Positions 1 to 12,647 of a stretch of DNA of 64,000 nt are shown here, in pieces. The notes under the pieces were generated by a model. That model was not told the DNA's origin. It did no database searches and saw only the letters and a program-made list of their open reading frames with translations. Position numbers and translations under genes: made by a program. Every line of letters starts with the position of its first letter. Within the stretch, counting starts at the first letter, position 1. Origin of the DNA: Pestalotiopsis fici W106-1 (Eukaryota > Ascomycota > Sordariomycetes > Amphisphaeriales > Sporocadaceae); the NCBI RefSeq assembly GCF_000516985.1, contig NW_006917104.1, positions 372,001 through 436,000 on the forward strand, read 5' to 3'.

Positions 1-350
1 CTGAACAAGGTTAGTGGATGAGTGGACAATTTGATCATACGAAAGGTAAGTCGGCATAACGAGCCAACACACATAACTACTATATACTGTAAATATATAC
101 AATACTGGCATCTCGGGTTTTCGGCGTATTCTTGTTTTGCGACATGCTCTTAAGCTTGACTCGATTCTTTCACTAATCCAAGAACAAATCATAGCAGTCT
201 TCCAAATGAATTATGTTTTTAGCTTTTACTTGCGAAGTATGGAACCATAGTGCTCTCGCTCTAACAAGGCGATTGGCGATGGATATCACTTCTTCAATTT
301 TTACTTTGTTTGTTTGTTTGCTTGTTTATCATCTATTCGAGCTCTTGACC
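1..350. other. Intergenic, downstream of the first minus-strand gene
   Basis: No gene is supported. The stretch is AT-rich with a short TTTG/CTTG repeat near 305-328, consistent with the 3' untranslated region of the minus-strand gene that ends at 351. Confidence 0.5.
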
Positions 351-1331
351 TCACTCGCTATTACCAGCTCCAAGCGATCCCGTAGCGGCGCTCTGTAAGC
401 TCGTCTCATTCATCATTTCCCAAATCCTAATCGAGGTGGCAATCGTCATGACGGCAAAACGCCCACCCAGCGCACCCGACGCACCACTTCCCAAGAACCT
501 CAGGGCGCCCGCCTTGTTGCCGCTCCACTTGGGATTGTCAGCCCAAACCGCCACAACCTCGCGCCCATCGCTCGAGGCGCCCTGGTCCCGCACCGCGCGC
601 GTGCCACCCACGCCGTCAGCCTCGGTCGCGAGACGCACCAACTTGCGTCCGCCACCGTGGTGAGCTTTGCCGTCCACCAGGGCCTTGACCTCGTTGCCCT
701 TGGACGCGCGCCACTCGAACTTTTCGCGCCGGCCAGGCGCCGTTTCCACGCTAAACGTGTACGACACCGAGGTCAGACTGGCGTGCGCCTTCATCTCCTC
801 GGTCTCGACGTCCTCGGCATCGGGCCCCTCATCGGGTCCCGTCACGGCCGGGAGTTTGATCTCGGCGCGCTGACCCAGACGGCCGGCTTTTTCGGCTATC
901 GCCAGGGGCGGCGAGTCCGGGCTTGCCGTCGAGTGTAGCAGAAAGTACGGGTTGCCAGAAAAGGTCAGACTGCTGTGAAAGGTGACGCAGAGGTGCGGCC
1001 GGTCTTCTGACTCGCCAAGATTAAATGTCGGGTTGCCGACCGCTTTTTGGTAGTACATGTTGAGATCGGCGGGGAATTTGCCCGTCGGCCTTACTGGCGT
1101 TGGCATCTTGGGCCGCCCGCTCGAGGCCGACGCGGGCGGCGACCTGCTGGACCTGCTGGAAGAGGCCGGTAGGTCTGTGGACAGGAATGGATTGTTCTTG
1201 GTGTCGCCGACGACGGGCGCGCCGGGCCTGGCGGGCAGGGGCGGTGCCGCACCCTCATCTGCCGAATAGTATGGCGGCGGAGGATCATCGTCGTGTGCCT
1301 CAGCAGCATGTGCTTCTTCCGAACGCCTCAT
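351..1331 (-). CDS. Hypothetical proline-rich protein with a beta-rich C-terminal half
   Basis: Intronless 326-residue protein of unknown function. I start it at the ATG at 1331 (MRRSEEAH). The open frame runs further upstream, but that part is low-complexity and reads like leader sequence. Residues ~1-95 are acidic then proline/serine-rich with a PPPPYY motif, probably disordered. Residues ~100-310 contain alternating hydrophobic and polar stretches, with Phe/Trp-containing strands such as KFEWRAS and VVAVWADN, and a hydrophobic end near FAVMTIATSIRIWEMM. This resembles fungal tubby-C2-like unknown proteins, but that is a weak impression and not a domain call. There is no signal peptide. It lies tail-to-head with the alpha-galactosidase upstream on the same strand, 711 bp apart, with no evident functional link. 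Confidence 0.75.
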   Translation of the reverse strand: MRRSEEAHAAEAHDDDPPPPYYSADEGAAPPLPARPGAPVVGDTKNNPFLSTDLPASSSRSSRSPPASASSGRPKMPTPVRPTGKFPADLNMYYQKAVGNPTFNLGESEDRPHLCVTFHSSLTFSGNPYFLLHSTASPDSPPLAIAEKAGRLGQRAEIKLPAVTGPDEGPDAEDVETEEMKAHASLTSVSYTFSVETAPGRREKFEWRASKGNEVKALVDGKAHHGGGRKLVRLATEADGVGGTRAVRDQGASSDGREVVAVWADNPKWSGNKAGALRFLGSGASGALGGRFAVMTIATSIRIWEMMNETSLQSAATGSLGAGNSE

Positions 1332-2042
1332 GGTGATGTATTTTGTGGTTTTGATCTCACGTGAATGATTACTGAGAGCTGTGCGTATTCCTGCCGGAAG
1401 ACTCTGGTTGATAAAGCAGATGCTGATCGGCTTCTTTATGTACGCCGACTGTCCGGGAGGCGCAGCCCAACGAGAACCTGGGGCTAGTTGCGTCAACCTT
1501 TGCTTGGCTAGTGCTTTGGGCTGTGAGACTCGTTGAGCAAAATGAGGTTCTAGAAGATGCACTGCCGCCTGATAATAAAAAGTGACCTTGTGTGATTGAG
1601 TTTCAAAATGACTTGGAAAGTAATAAGCAAGCGTCAAAATTAAAGTGACAAGAACAAAGCTGCGCTGGCCCTGTCGTGTCAGAGCGAGTAAAGATTACAG
1701 GTGCTTGGTTACTTGCTCGAGCCCTGGATTGGGGCGGCCCCACTACGGCGCCCCTCAGTGCCCTCGCTGTAGATCTGGGATCGCCTTGAACTTGGAGATG
1801 ATCACCTTTGGCAGGGCTGACGGCATAAAATCCAAGGCGCAAAAGGCATACGCCTGAAAAATTGTACAAAACAAGAATAAGTCTTTAAAGCACTTGTGGC
1901 TGTGATAGCCAGCATTATGGTGCAACCTGCGCACAATTGTCTTGCCAATCATGTGGTGGTTTTGAAATAATCGGAAAACAAACACTCAGGATTCGATAAT
2001 TCTTCATTTCAATTTTGTTTACGTCTATCTGCAGTCAAATTT
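1332..2042. other. Intergenic, 711 bp
   Basis: This holds the promoter/leader of the hypothetical minus-strand gene and the 3' end of the alpha-galactosidase gene. Short open frames on both strands have no recognisable content. No repeat or RNA gene is seen. Confidence 0.5.
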
Positions 2043-4374
2043 CTACTGCTTGTCCACAAACAAGACAAATGACTGATAATCTTCGTTGGGCCACTGCAAG
2101 CTCAATCCAATATTCATGAGCGTCGATCCAGACCAAGTCTCGCTCGTCGTGCCATTGCCCACAGTATATTTGGCAGTTGGGTCTAGTCCCTTGAGTTTGA
2201 GCAAATTTGGGAGTGGCTTGATTGTCGAGCGGACCTGGAAGGCAAACAGCACCGCCGAGCTGGCGTCTGGATAGACAAACATGGCGGCAGGCCAGTTAGA
2301 TTGGTCTGGTAGTGCGAGCCTGTAAAAGTCGCCATTAATCACAATCGGGTTGATCTGCTGCTGTCTCTCGATGATGCCCGGAATAGCTTCCGTGTCAGCG
2401 GCATCGAGCTCCTCGGGGTCGAGCTCGAACCCAAAAGATCCACACATGGACGCGACAGCGGCGCGGAATGCGAGAGGCGTTGTGCGTCCAGTCTGTTGGT
2501 TGGGCACGTTGCTGACGTGACAGGCCATGGCGGAAGGAGGATATGGGTACGAGGTGCCAAACTGAATGTACAGCCGCTCCAAACCATCCGAGTCGTCGCT
2601 GGTCCAAGTCTGTGGCCAGTAGTGGTAGAGTCCAGGATCGAAACGGCCACCTCCGGAAGCACAACCCTCCCAGAGGATCTCCGGGTGTGCCGTGGTGAGG
2701 TTGTCTATAACTCGATACAGTCCAAGCATGTAAGCGTGGTCCGCAGAAGGAGAAGGCATCTCGTGCATTCCGCGGTTATTGTCCCATTTTACGTAGCTAA
2801 TAGGCGCAGAGTCCAGCACCTTTTCGATGACGCTGATGATGTAATCCTGTACCTCGGGAAGTCCAACGTTGAGAACAAGTTGGTTACGCACAAGCGTGCG
2901 TTGGTGGTCTCCTGCGGACATGACCCAGTCTGGGTGTTCCAGGTAGAGGTCTGATTCGGGGTTTACCATCTCAGGCTCGACCCAGATACCGAAAATCAGC
3001 TTATCGGAGCCGCTGGATCCTGTCGTGGAATTGACAGTAATGTTGGTCACCTCATCGACAAACGGTCCCAAGCCATCAGGGAATTTTCGAGGGTCTGGCG
3101 TCCAATCACCGAGGCCGAGACTGTCATTGTCTCTCGGAAAGTCTGTACCAAACCAGCCGTCGTCCATTACAATGAGACTGCAGCCAAGGCCAGCAGCTTC
3201 TGAAGCTAATTTGACCATGGCAGTCTCATTAATGTTTGCACCGAGGCCTTCCCAGGAATTCAACAGCGGAGGTCGGGTCTCGTGAGTGAGATTAGATCTG
3301 GCCAAGTGATTCCTGTATAAAGAGTGGAATCCTCGGGACATGCCGCCGAGACCCTGCTCAGAGTATACAGAAACAACCTCGGGCGATGTGAAAGTTTCTC
3401 CTGGGCCGAGGGGCCAAGACAGATGAAGGGGGTTCAAACCAAGCAGTACTCGGACCCATCCAGTCGACCAGCGTTCGACATCAGCTGCAAATGAGCCAGT
3501 GTAGATCAGTGAATAACCGGTTGCAGGCCCAGTGAACTCGGTCGTGTCAGGTGGGGCCAAAGCGAGGAAAGGATTGTGGAAATGTGAAGAATAGCCAGCA
3601 GTAGAGCGAAAGCCTTGCTCGCCATACACAACAGGTCGCCTGTTGATGTGGTTTTCTGCTCCCCAATCGCCATGGAGGTCAAGCATCTCAAGCTCTTGGT
3701 TTGGCATGTCGATACTCCAGCTGCTGGCGCGCAAAATTGAGACACTTTGATTACCCTGATTTGTCACCTGAAAGCTACGAGCAATGGCTCCAAATTGGGG
3801 GAAAATGGAATAGTGTAGATCCGCGGCAATGGCCGAATAGTTGTCGAACATGTGAATTGTAAGTGTAGAGACATCTCCATCGCTGCCAAAGGTCGCGGGA
3901 AGCCCAGGAAGTGATGGCTTTCCCGAGCTTATGTCGTAGCCTGTATAAGAAAAGGCCGACACCGTGTTGCCGTCGGCGTGTTCAATATGAATTGCAGGAA
4001 CTCTAAAGTCACCTCGTCCAAGATCGGGAAACTCGCGACGGCGATAAGTGTATGTGCCTCCCCAGCCGCCTTGGTTGCCGTAGTAGTCGGGTACGGTCTC
4101 GGCAGCATAGGCGCCCCAGTGGTCATGAACGAGATCCAATGTGGCATTGTCGACATGAAATTGGTATGAAACGTTGCCAGAAGAGAGGGAAAAGGATGGG
4201 CCATCGCCAACCGTTATCCCTGATAGCGTGATGAGTAACAAAGACGGAATTACATTAAAAGACTGGTCATCACTTACACTGGGATTGCTCTGTATAATCT
4301 CTCTCCACGGCAAGGCTCCATGCCGAGCCCACACACAGCGACAAGACTGTCGCGGCAGCGTTCAAGACAACCAT
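2043..4374 (-). CDS. Secreted alpha-galactosidase, GH36 family
   Basis: Hydrolyses terminal alpha-1,6-linked galactose from melibiose, raffinose-type sugars and galactomannans, outside the cell. Two exons: 4374-4278 and 4219-2043, with a 58-bp intron (4220-4277, GTAAGT...CAG); product 757 residues. Splicing matters: exon 1 supplies a signal peptide (MVVLNAAATVLSLC...) that the unspliced frame, beginning with an ATG at 4334, would lose. Residues ~34-320 are the N-terminal beta-sandwich, ~330-660 the barrel, and the rest the C-terminal sheet domain. The catalytic nucleophile is Asp512 in YVKWDNNR, and the acid/base Asp lies in SDDSDGLER around 574-575. The CASGGGRFDPG loop is typical of GH36. 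Many N-x-S/T sites fit secretion. Length is normal for the family. Two CCGGGG/CCCCGC motifs near 4493-4510 could bind a Cre1-type repressor (inference). Confidence 0.95.
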
Positions 4375-5402
4375 TTCGGAAATCTCTCAACTCCTCTGCA
4401 ACAATAAAAAAAATATTGCTTATAGGATTAAAATCTCTTCATCGTCGCCTTTGCTGCAGACCGGCAAACTTTCTTATAATCCCCCGCAGACCGGGGTAGA
4501 GTTCCCCGCGATCCGGTGCCAAGCTACCCCAAAGATTCCCCAACCTCTCCAGAGCTTCCGGTGACTCGCCCGAGAGGGCTGATCACAGTTGCACAGAGAA
4601 ATTAAAGCGAGCAAATGGTGTGGTGATCGCCTCACCTGCAGTAGCGTGCCCACTACCGCAGTGGGTCATGACAACATGCTGCAGGCACACACTATGTTCT
4701 GTCCCGCCACTTTTCCTACACTTTTCCGCATGGTTACAAAGTATGTCTAGGACAGTCTGACTTGTATGTGCAGCCCGGGGCTGCCCATTGGTTCCCCATT
4801 AGCCGTGTTGGTGCAAAGATTAATAAATAAGATGTGAAAACTTGAATCAGACACAGCACACAATGACTCCAGCATATAGAGTGGCACAATTTCTTGAGCA
4901 GGCCGAAAATTCGCCCATGAAGCCAGCTTCATATGCTCTTGTCCTCGCCTTTGATTCACTAGTACTCTCGCAATAAAAACGGTGAGGACGGTTTCATTAA
5001 AAGAGCTGACTCGATTGGGTATTATTCGACTAATCGGTGGCTAGAAGGGATCTATTACCTTTGGTTTTCTCGGATCTGGATATTACATAATACTTTGCGT
5101 GGTCAGGAACTACAGCATGTCATGCAAAACTACAAATAGACACTTCACTTGAAGCCATCTTATTCTTGTCAGTAGGCAAATATGTATCAGGAAAATCACC
5201 GAGGAAGGTAAGTATGAAACATCAACAGTGTGGCTTCATACTTGGGATCATGCAATGTTCCAAAGATGAGAACCGTTGTGGGTCATACAGTGGCCGGCAC
5301 AGGGAGCAAGGAAACTTCACAGCTTGTGTCAGCGTTGATTAAATCATCTAAATGATACAGTAGTCGAGGGATATGCACCTTTACCAACGGGTTTCTGTCT
5401 CT
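4375..5402. other. Intergenic and promoter region of the alpha-galactosidase gene
   Basis: About 1 kb between two minus-strand genes. Near 4480-4530 are GC-rich patches including CCGGGG and CCCCGC, which fit the Cre1/CreA core SYGGRG in both orientations. Their number and spacing were judged by eye only. No gene is seen. Confidence 0.4.
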
Positions 5403-7379
5403 CTAGGCCAGGCGTACACCAGCTTCTCTTCGTTTCTTGGTCTGTTGAGCGGTTGCAGAGCTCATGTTTGCGTTCTGGCTCGAATCCAAGATGCTCTGCG
5501 ATTCGCGGCGTTTCTCATCTTCAATCTTCTTCAGGCGCTTATCCATCTTGCCCTTTGAGCTGCCCTTGCCGTGGAACTGGTGCGAGAGTTGCCGGAAAGC
5601 GTCCTTCTGATCCAACGATCTACCGTGCTCGTCAACGTACTTGAGCTGGACGTTTGGCTTGTACTCGCGGTTGTATAACTCTGCCATTTGGCGGGATGTC
5701 TGCTGGTCCCGCATCTCATTCTGGCGACGAGCCCAGTCTTCCCTTTCGCGTACTGACATTCTGTCGAGTTTGCCGCTTGCACGGTCACGCTCACGCTGAA
5801 GACGAGTGTTCTGGTCGATTGCAGCCTCGCGTTTTCGTTTCTCTGCCAGGAACGCCTGTTGGTGCCGATAGGTTTCGTTCAGCTCGTCCGCACCACTTTC
5901 CCTGATGACCTTGCGTTCACGTAGCAATTGCAGTGCTGAGCCAATGCCCACTCCAATGGATTTCTCTTCGTCGACACCAGTTGTACCAAGATCTGCTGGG
6001 GTCGAAGTTTCTCTTGTGCGGGCTTCATGCTCGGCATCGTCAGCGTCCCGCATGGGCTCATCGTCATCATCCGACTCATCTTCCATGGCGGTGACCATCT
6101 CTGGGTTGGGTGTCTTGGAGGTGCGAGGCTTGCGTTCTTCCAAGTCTTCCTTCTTCAAGCCCGAGACAAATTCGGAAATCTCATCAATTACAAGACCAGC
6201 GCCACCAGCTTCAGGGGTGTTGCTCTCTGCTTCTGGTGTTTGCGCTTCCTCTTTGAGCTGGCGGGCAATATCCTCGGGGCGGGTCCGTTTCCGCTTCTTC
6301 AATGCATCCCGTCTCTGGATAGCAAGCGTGGCTTGAAGGTCTTCGTCATCTGCAAATGTTGTCTCCTCGGTCTTTCGTTTCCTGCTCACGAATGCAGCAC
6401 CCGAGTCGACATCCATGGAGTCATCTGGAAGAGTAGTATCAGGAAGCAAAACGTCGTCATCATCCGCTGCGCGCTGACGGGTGACTTTGGACTTCTTCTT
6501 TTTTGGCTTCTTCACCTTGATCTCTGAAATATCCAAGTAATCAGAAGACGGTTTTTCGTCCGTGAAGAGATCCAGGTTGATTTTCTTGGCATTGCGATTC
6601 TGTGACGCTTCACCAGATGCGCTGGGTTGAGCATTCTGCTCGGCGATCTGGTCGCCCAAAGTGAATCTTTTTGTCTTCTTGCCACTGATCTCTTCGTCGT
6701 ACTGTGCAAGAATACTGCGTTCGCCATCTTCATTCACTGCGTTCGGGTCGTATACCGGCTTTTTCTTCTTCAGTTCAAGGTTTTCTTGAAGCTTTTCGCG
6801 GTTGCGCAGGTCAATGTTCTCGAGCTCGTCGTCATCATCTTCACCTCCAACAATATTGGAGTCTTTCAGAGTGAGAATTTGTTCGTCGCCATCTTCAAAA
6901 GCAGAAATCTCGTGAGAGACTTTGACTCCTGCTAAATCCTTGGACGTGTACTGAACTGCAGCAGCGGCAGCGGCCTCAGCAGCAGCCATTTCCTCTTCAA
7001 GCTTGCGCGCCTTTTCTATCCGCTTTTGTCGTTTTTTCTGATTGATGAGCCATGCTTTGGCATCGAGGTCGTCGCCTTCCGCCTCGCCCAGGCCCTTGCC
7101 CTCCAGGTTTTCGAATCGCTTTGCGGCATCTCGCGCCCTTCTGATGGCTGCATTCTTCTCCTCGCGTCGCTTCTTGGCATCTTCGGCTTCCTGAATCTTC
7201 TTGAAGTTGTCATAGGCAGCAGCCTCTCGCGTTTCCAGGGTGCTGGCCGCTTCCTCTTCCTCGCCATCTGAAGCAGCCTTCTCTTTGAATTGGGGACCTT
7301 CTTGGCCGGGTACGGGCAGTGGCTGCATGCCCGCCGCAATGCGGGTTTTGTTGATCTCTGCAATCGTAGCCGCGTCCAT
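5403..7379 (-). CDS. SNU66: SNU66/SART-1 family U4/U6.U5 tri-snRNP protein
   Basis: Pre-mRNA splicing factor of the tri-snRNP, nuclear. Intronless, 658 residues, with the start ATG at 7379. Residues 8-22 (N10, R13, G17, P20, L21) resemble the Hub1-interacting HIND element found at the N-terminus of Snu66 proteins. The middle is highly charged with Lys/Glu-rich coiled-coil stretches (RRARDAAKR, KARKLEEEMAAAEAAAAA) and acidic patches. The C-terminus carries the family's most conserved block: YVDEHGRSLDQKDAFRQL followed by SHQFHGKGS and a Lys-rich tail (~590-625). Length is in the usual range for fungal members. With the PRKRIP1-like gene at 61.9 kb it is one of two spliceosomal genes in the window, but they are far apart. 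Identification rests on the N- and C-terminal signatures and overall composition. Confidence 0.9.
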   Translation of the reverse strand: MDAATIAEINKTRIAAGMQPLPVPGQEGPQFKEKAASDGEEEEAASTLETREAAAYDNFKKIQEAEDAKKRREEKNAAIRRARDAAKRFENLEGKGLGEAEGDDLDAKAWLINQKKRQKRIEKARKLEEEMAAAEAAAAAAVQYTSKDLAGVKVSHEISAFEDGDEQILTLKDSNIVGGEDDDDELENIDLRNREKLQENLELKKKKPVYDPNAVNEDGERSILAQYDEEISGKKTKRFTLGDQIAEQNAQPSASGEASQNRNAKKINLDLFTDEKPSSDYLDISEIKVKKPKKKKSKVTRQRAADDDDVLLPDTTLPDDSMDVDSGAAFVSRKRKTEETTFADDEDLQATLAIQRRDALKKRKRTRPEDIARQLKEEAQTPEAESNTPEAGGAGLVIDEISEFVSGLKKEDLEERKPRTSKTPNPEMVTAMEDESDDDDEPMRDADDAEHEARTRETSTPADLGTTGVDEEKSIGVGIGSALQLLRERKVIRESGADELNETYRHQQAFLAEKRKREAAIDQNTRLQRERDRASGKLDRMSVREREDWARRQNEMRDQQTSRQMAELYNREYKPNVQLKYVDEHGRSLDQKDAFRQLSHQFHGKGSSKGKMDKRLKKIEDEKRRESQSILDSSQNANMSSATAQQTKKRREAGVRLA

Positions 7380-9360
7380 GTTGTCTGCGCTGGATCGTGG
7401 TCTAACTGATAGGTAAAGTGGTTGGGTGAAAAGGCCGATGACGAGATGCGAGCGAGGCAGACAGGCAGCTTAAGCTGGAACCATCGACACAATCAGTCGC
7501 GATAAGAGTTCCATGCATTCTCGGGGCGCTTGCTTAGGTAAGAGACTGCCCGGCTAGCGCGGCCGACACCTGGCAAGCTTTCGCGGCACCCACCCAACCA
7601 CTTGCCGCCTAGGCAGCGCCGGCAGTAAATTTTGCAGGCGAGCGGAGCCAGCTTAGTCATGACATGGCCCCACTAATTCTCTGCAAGCAAAAAGGTCTGC
7701 TCCCAAAATTTTGAGCTTCACATTTTTCCTTTCTCTTCACACATCACAGGAGCTGTGCCTGGACGTCCTCTGCCTGCTCACGCGGGTTCAGAGTTGATGA
7801 CCACGGCAGCTGAATAACTCATGGAACCGTCCTCCTTTTACGTGACGTTCATCCTATTCACAGCATCCCAGAACAAGTCGTCTGATACCATGCATTTTCG
7901 GCCGTAAAAAGCTTTGAGAATGGTGGCCAGGCACGGGCGTTATATTCCACCTCTGTTTGCCGAGATGATTCATCGTTGAGGCTCAGAATAACCATAACTA
8001 GCCTACATTTCAATATTCTCTAGATAGGATCCTCAGATGTCCAAGATCTGCTCTTGGGCCGACCTACTTTCTGTGGTCGATTTTGCGAGCCGTGACTGAA
8101 ATTTTTTTCTTCTCCCTTTGGCCATTTTTAGTGCTGGCGCGTTACTGCTATCAAACTTGGATTTGACGCGTCCATGCATCCACAGGCTTTCCACTTTATC
8201 ATTCATCCATGCCAAGCGCAATGTCTACACGCGCTGACTGGTGGGATATTCTGCAGAAATCGTCACTTGAATAGCGATATTTCAAGGCATCGTGATTAAA
8301 TGTCGGAGCAGCCTCACGGCCGTTTGCCAAGAAGGACCGAGGCGCCCCGCTGTCCGCCCGAAAATGCTACCCAGTCCTCTGTGACAGCTCGCGAGACATT
8401 CGGTGCTCATGCTGCTGCTGCTATTGTTCCTGTCGCCGCCGCTCTATTTTTGTCCTTGCCAAGACAAGTAAGAGTTCGTCTTTGCCTCGCATCTCTCGTG
8501 GCATGTATTGGGAAGCATCCGTCATTGAATTGCGCGTTCTGTTGTATTCAGAGTGACCTTGGCACGTTGACAGTGTCGGTTTGCATCCATTCCAAGTCCA
8601 CGGGTCAATACCAATACTCTGTATAGATTACGTACCGCCAAAATCCTCGTCCCATCACATGCCATTGATTGTGTCGATTCTTGGCCAAATTTTGACCATT
8701 AGCCCCACGATGGCGCGAGATGCAGAAACCCTTGAATATCCGTACCTGTCACACAATAAAGTATGGCTCCCGCTTGAAGAACAACAAGCATTTGTCAACA
8801 CTGAACAGCATGATTATTCCGCGCCTCTACATTGCTTACTAGTCCTATTGCGATAGGAGGCACCGCTGTCTCCAATTTCGGGCAGCATGTGCTCAGCATC
8901 GCGCTCATAGTCTGGCGATTCTCAAGACATGGAAATTGATGTATCTTCTAAGCGGTCTCTTGATGCCATCCTAGTCAAGTCGGTTCACGCCGAATCCGGG
9001 CGATATCCTTTCCACGAACAGTCTAGGCTGGTGATAGAATATGGTTCGAGCTAAACTTGCTCGTCGTCCCACATCTATACTGGTGATGCTATAGCCGTCG
9101 GAGTTTTTCCCAGTCTACGTAGGTAGTTGTCGGAGTTCTGCCGTTTGTTCTTTTGGGGTAGGCCCTGGGCGAGTTCCCAAGTATACGGGCAATTTTCCAC
9201 GGAATAAAATTGGTAAGAGTTCTGGAATCGACTTTCACCTCGCAGCTGTTTGCCAGTCTGAAACCCAAGTCAATCACTCTTCTATAAAATCCCAGTCAAT
9301 TTCTGATGATATCAGTCTGATCTGTTGACAGTACTCGGTACTGCACGACTCCTGTTCCTG
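7380..9360. other. Intergenic, about 2 kb, no gene seen
   Basis: The left part is the promoter and leader of the SNU66 gene. Open frames up to 108 codons (for example around 8300-8626) show no recognisable domain, start context or splice structure. No repeat, tRNA or mobile element is seen. Confidence 0.4.
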
Positions 9361-9367
9361 GCAAAAA

Positions 9368-9399
9368 AGCCCCCTAAAAGTTAAGGTATTTTGGGGGCT
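9368..9399. promoter_or_regulatory. Inverted repeat in the glucoamylase promoter
   Basis: AGCCCCC(T)AAAA at 9368-9379 pairs with TTTTGGGGGCT at 9389-9399, leaving a 9-bp spacer and one unpaired base. It lies about 680 bp upstream of the glucoamylase ATG. It could form a hairpin or be a paired binding site; function is not known. Confidence 0.35.
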
Positions 9400-9413
9400 C
9401 CTCCCATTAAAGA

Positions 9414-9450
9414 TTGCGGGGGACGGTTCCCCAACTGGGATTCCCCGCAA
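9414..9450. promoter_or_regulatory. Inverted pair of Cre1-like sites upstream of glucoamylase
   Basis: TTGCGGGG at 9414-9421 and its exact reverse complement CCCCGCAA at 9443-9450 flank a 21-bp spacer. Each arm contains GCGGGG, which fits the SYGGRG core bound by the carbon catabolite repressor Cre1/CreA. Paired sites are the form usually found functional. Starch-degrading enzymes are commonly glucose-repressed, so the placement is sensible. Binding is inferred. Confidence 0.45.
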
Positions 9451-9765
9451 GCCACCATATGCCCTCCGTACTCTTCTCCAGCTGTTCACGTCACACAACC
9501 CCAGACGATGCACTCCACAACCTCACGGAGCTGCTTCCCTTTTCCTGCATTGCCCGCCTGCATGTACTATACACTTGAACTACTGCCTGAAGCGGCCCGA
9601 TTCACACTCGTCTAGGCACGTTGGCCTACCAAGTCTGACCCTGATCTCCAGGCCCTGAATGAGACTTATTTTCACAGGCAGTGGTGTTCACAGGGTCTAC
9701 ATTTACGTCCTCCGGGTCCAGCAACGTCACCAGACTAGAGTTTATATCTCGCTTAACCAGACTCC

Positions 9766-9783
9766 AAGGCCGGATACGGCCTT
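9766..9783. promoter_or_regulatory. 18-bp palindrome with CCG/CGG half-sites
   Basis: AAGGCCGGATACGGCCTT: perfect 7-bp arms around a GATA spacer, 280 bp upstream of the glucoamylase ATG. The CCG...CGG triplets suggest a Zn2Cys6 dimer site. It does not fit the published AmyR pattern CGG-N8-(C/A)GG. A partial copy (CCGATACGG) follows at 9793-9801. Confidence 0.4.
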
Positions 9784-9966
9784 TCAAGGTGCCCGATACG
9801 GTGATCTAGAGTCTGGGCATCCACTTTCTTGGGGCAGTAGTCTGCTCATCCCAAGGCGTTGAATCGGCCCTTTGACACCGCAATATCAGGCCCGGAGGCC
9901 TGTGGTGTTCTAGGCGAGCCAACCGGCAGGAACCGAGGATATTCTATAGTAGCACAAATCGGGACG

Positions 9967-9993
9967 CCCACGTGGGAAGTCTCGTGTATATAA
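9967..9993 (+). promoter_or_regulatory. Core promoter of glucoamylase: E-box palindrome and TATA box
   Basis: CCCACGTGGG at 9967-9976 is a perfect palindrome containing the bHLH core CACGTG. TATATAA follows at 9987-9993, 70 bp before the chosen ATG at 10063. An in-frame ATG at 10000 lies only 7 bp past the TATA box, so it is probably upstream of or at the transcription start and is not used. Confidence 0.55.
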
Positions 9994-10062
9994 CCTCAGA
10001 TGGAAGTTGCGCAGATCTCTTCCTCACTCGTGAGCAATTCCACGTCATTCGCTCTTCCTACA

Positions 10063-12312
<2,250 letters not shown>

Positions 12313-12647
12313 GTGGTGCCAAGGGTTTGGCAAGTTTTGAGTCGTTGATGAGTTACGATTTTCTAAGGCTTGGTGCATCATACATAAATTGGCAAGAGGT
12401 TCATTACTGCTTGGGGTTATTTTCAAACAACATTCTTTCTTGTGTTGGGGTGACGATACACCGAGGAAATTTCTTGTGTTGTGCTGGACTTTTGCTTGCT
12501 CCTGTACGATCAATATTTGCATTGCTGTAAACAATCCAAGAACTTTTAAGATGTAGTTTCCGTGAAACATATTTGCCTCATATCGCCTTTGATGTATAAA
12601 ATCGTTTCTGCCTCTAATCAAGTTTGCTATCCGTCACGGCCAAAGTT
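12313..12647. other. Convergent 3' region
   Basis: 335 bp between the stop of glucoamylase (+) and the stop of the nicotinamide riboside kinase (-). It presumably holds both 3' untranslated regions and terminators. No gene is seen. Confidence 0.5.

Noticed and set aside
10000..10062. In-frame ATG 63 bp upstream of the chosen glucoamylase start
   Set aside because: It lies 7 bp past the TATA box and would put a polar extension ahead of the signal peptide.
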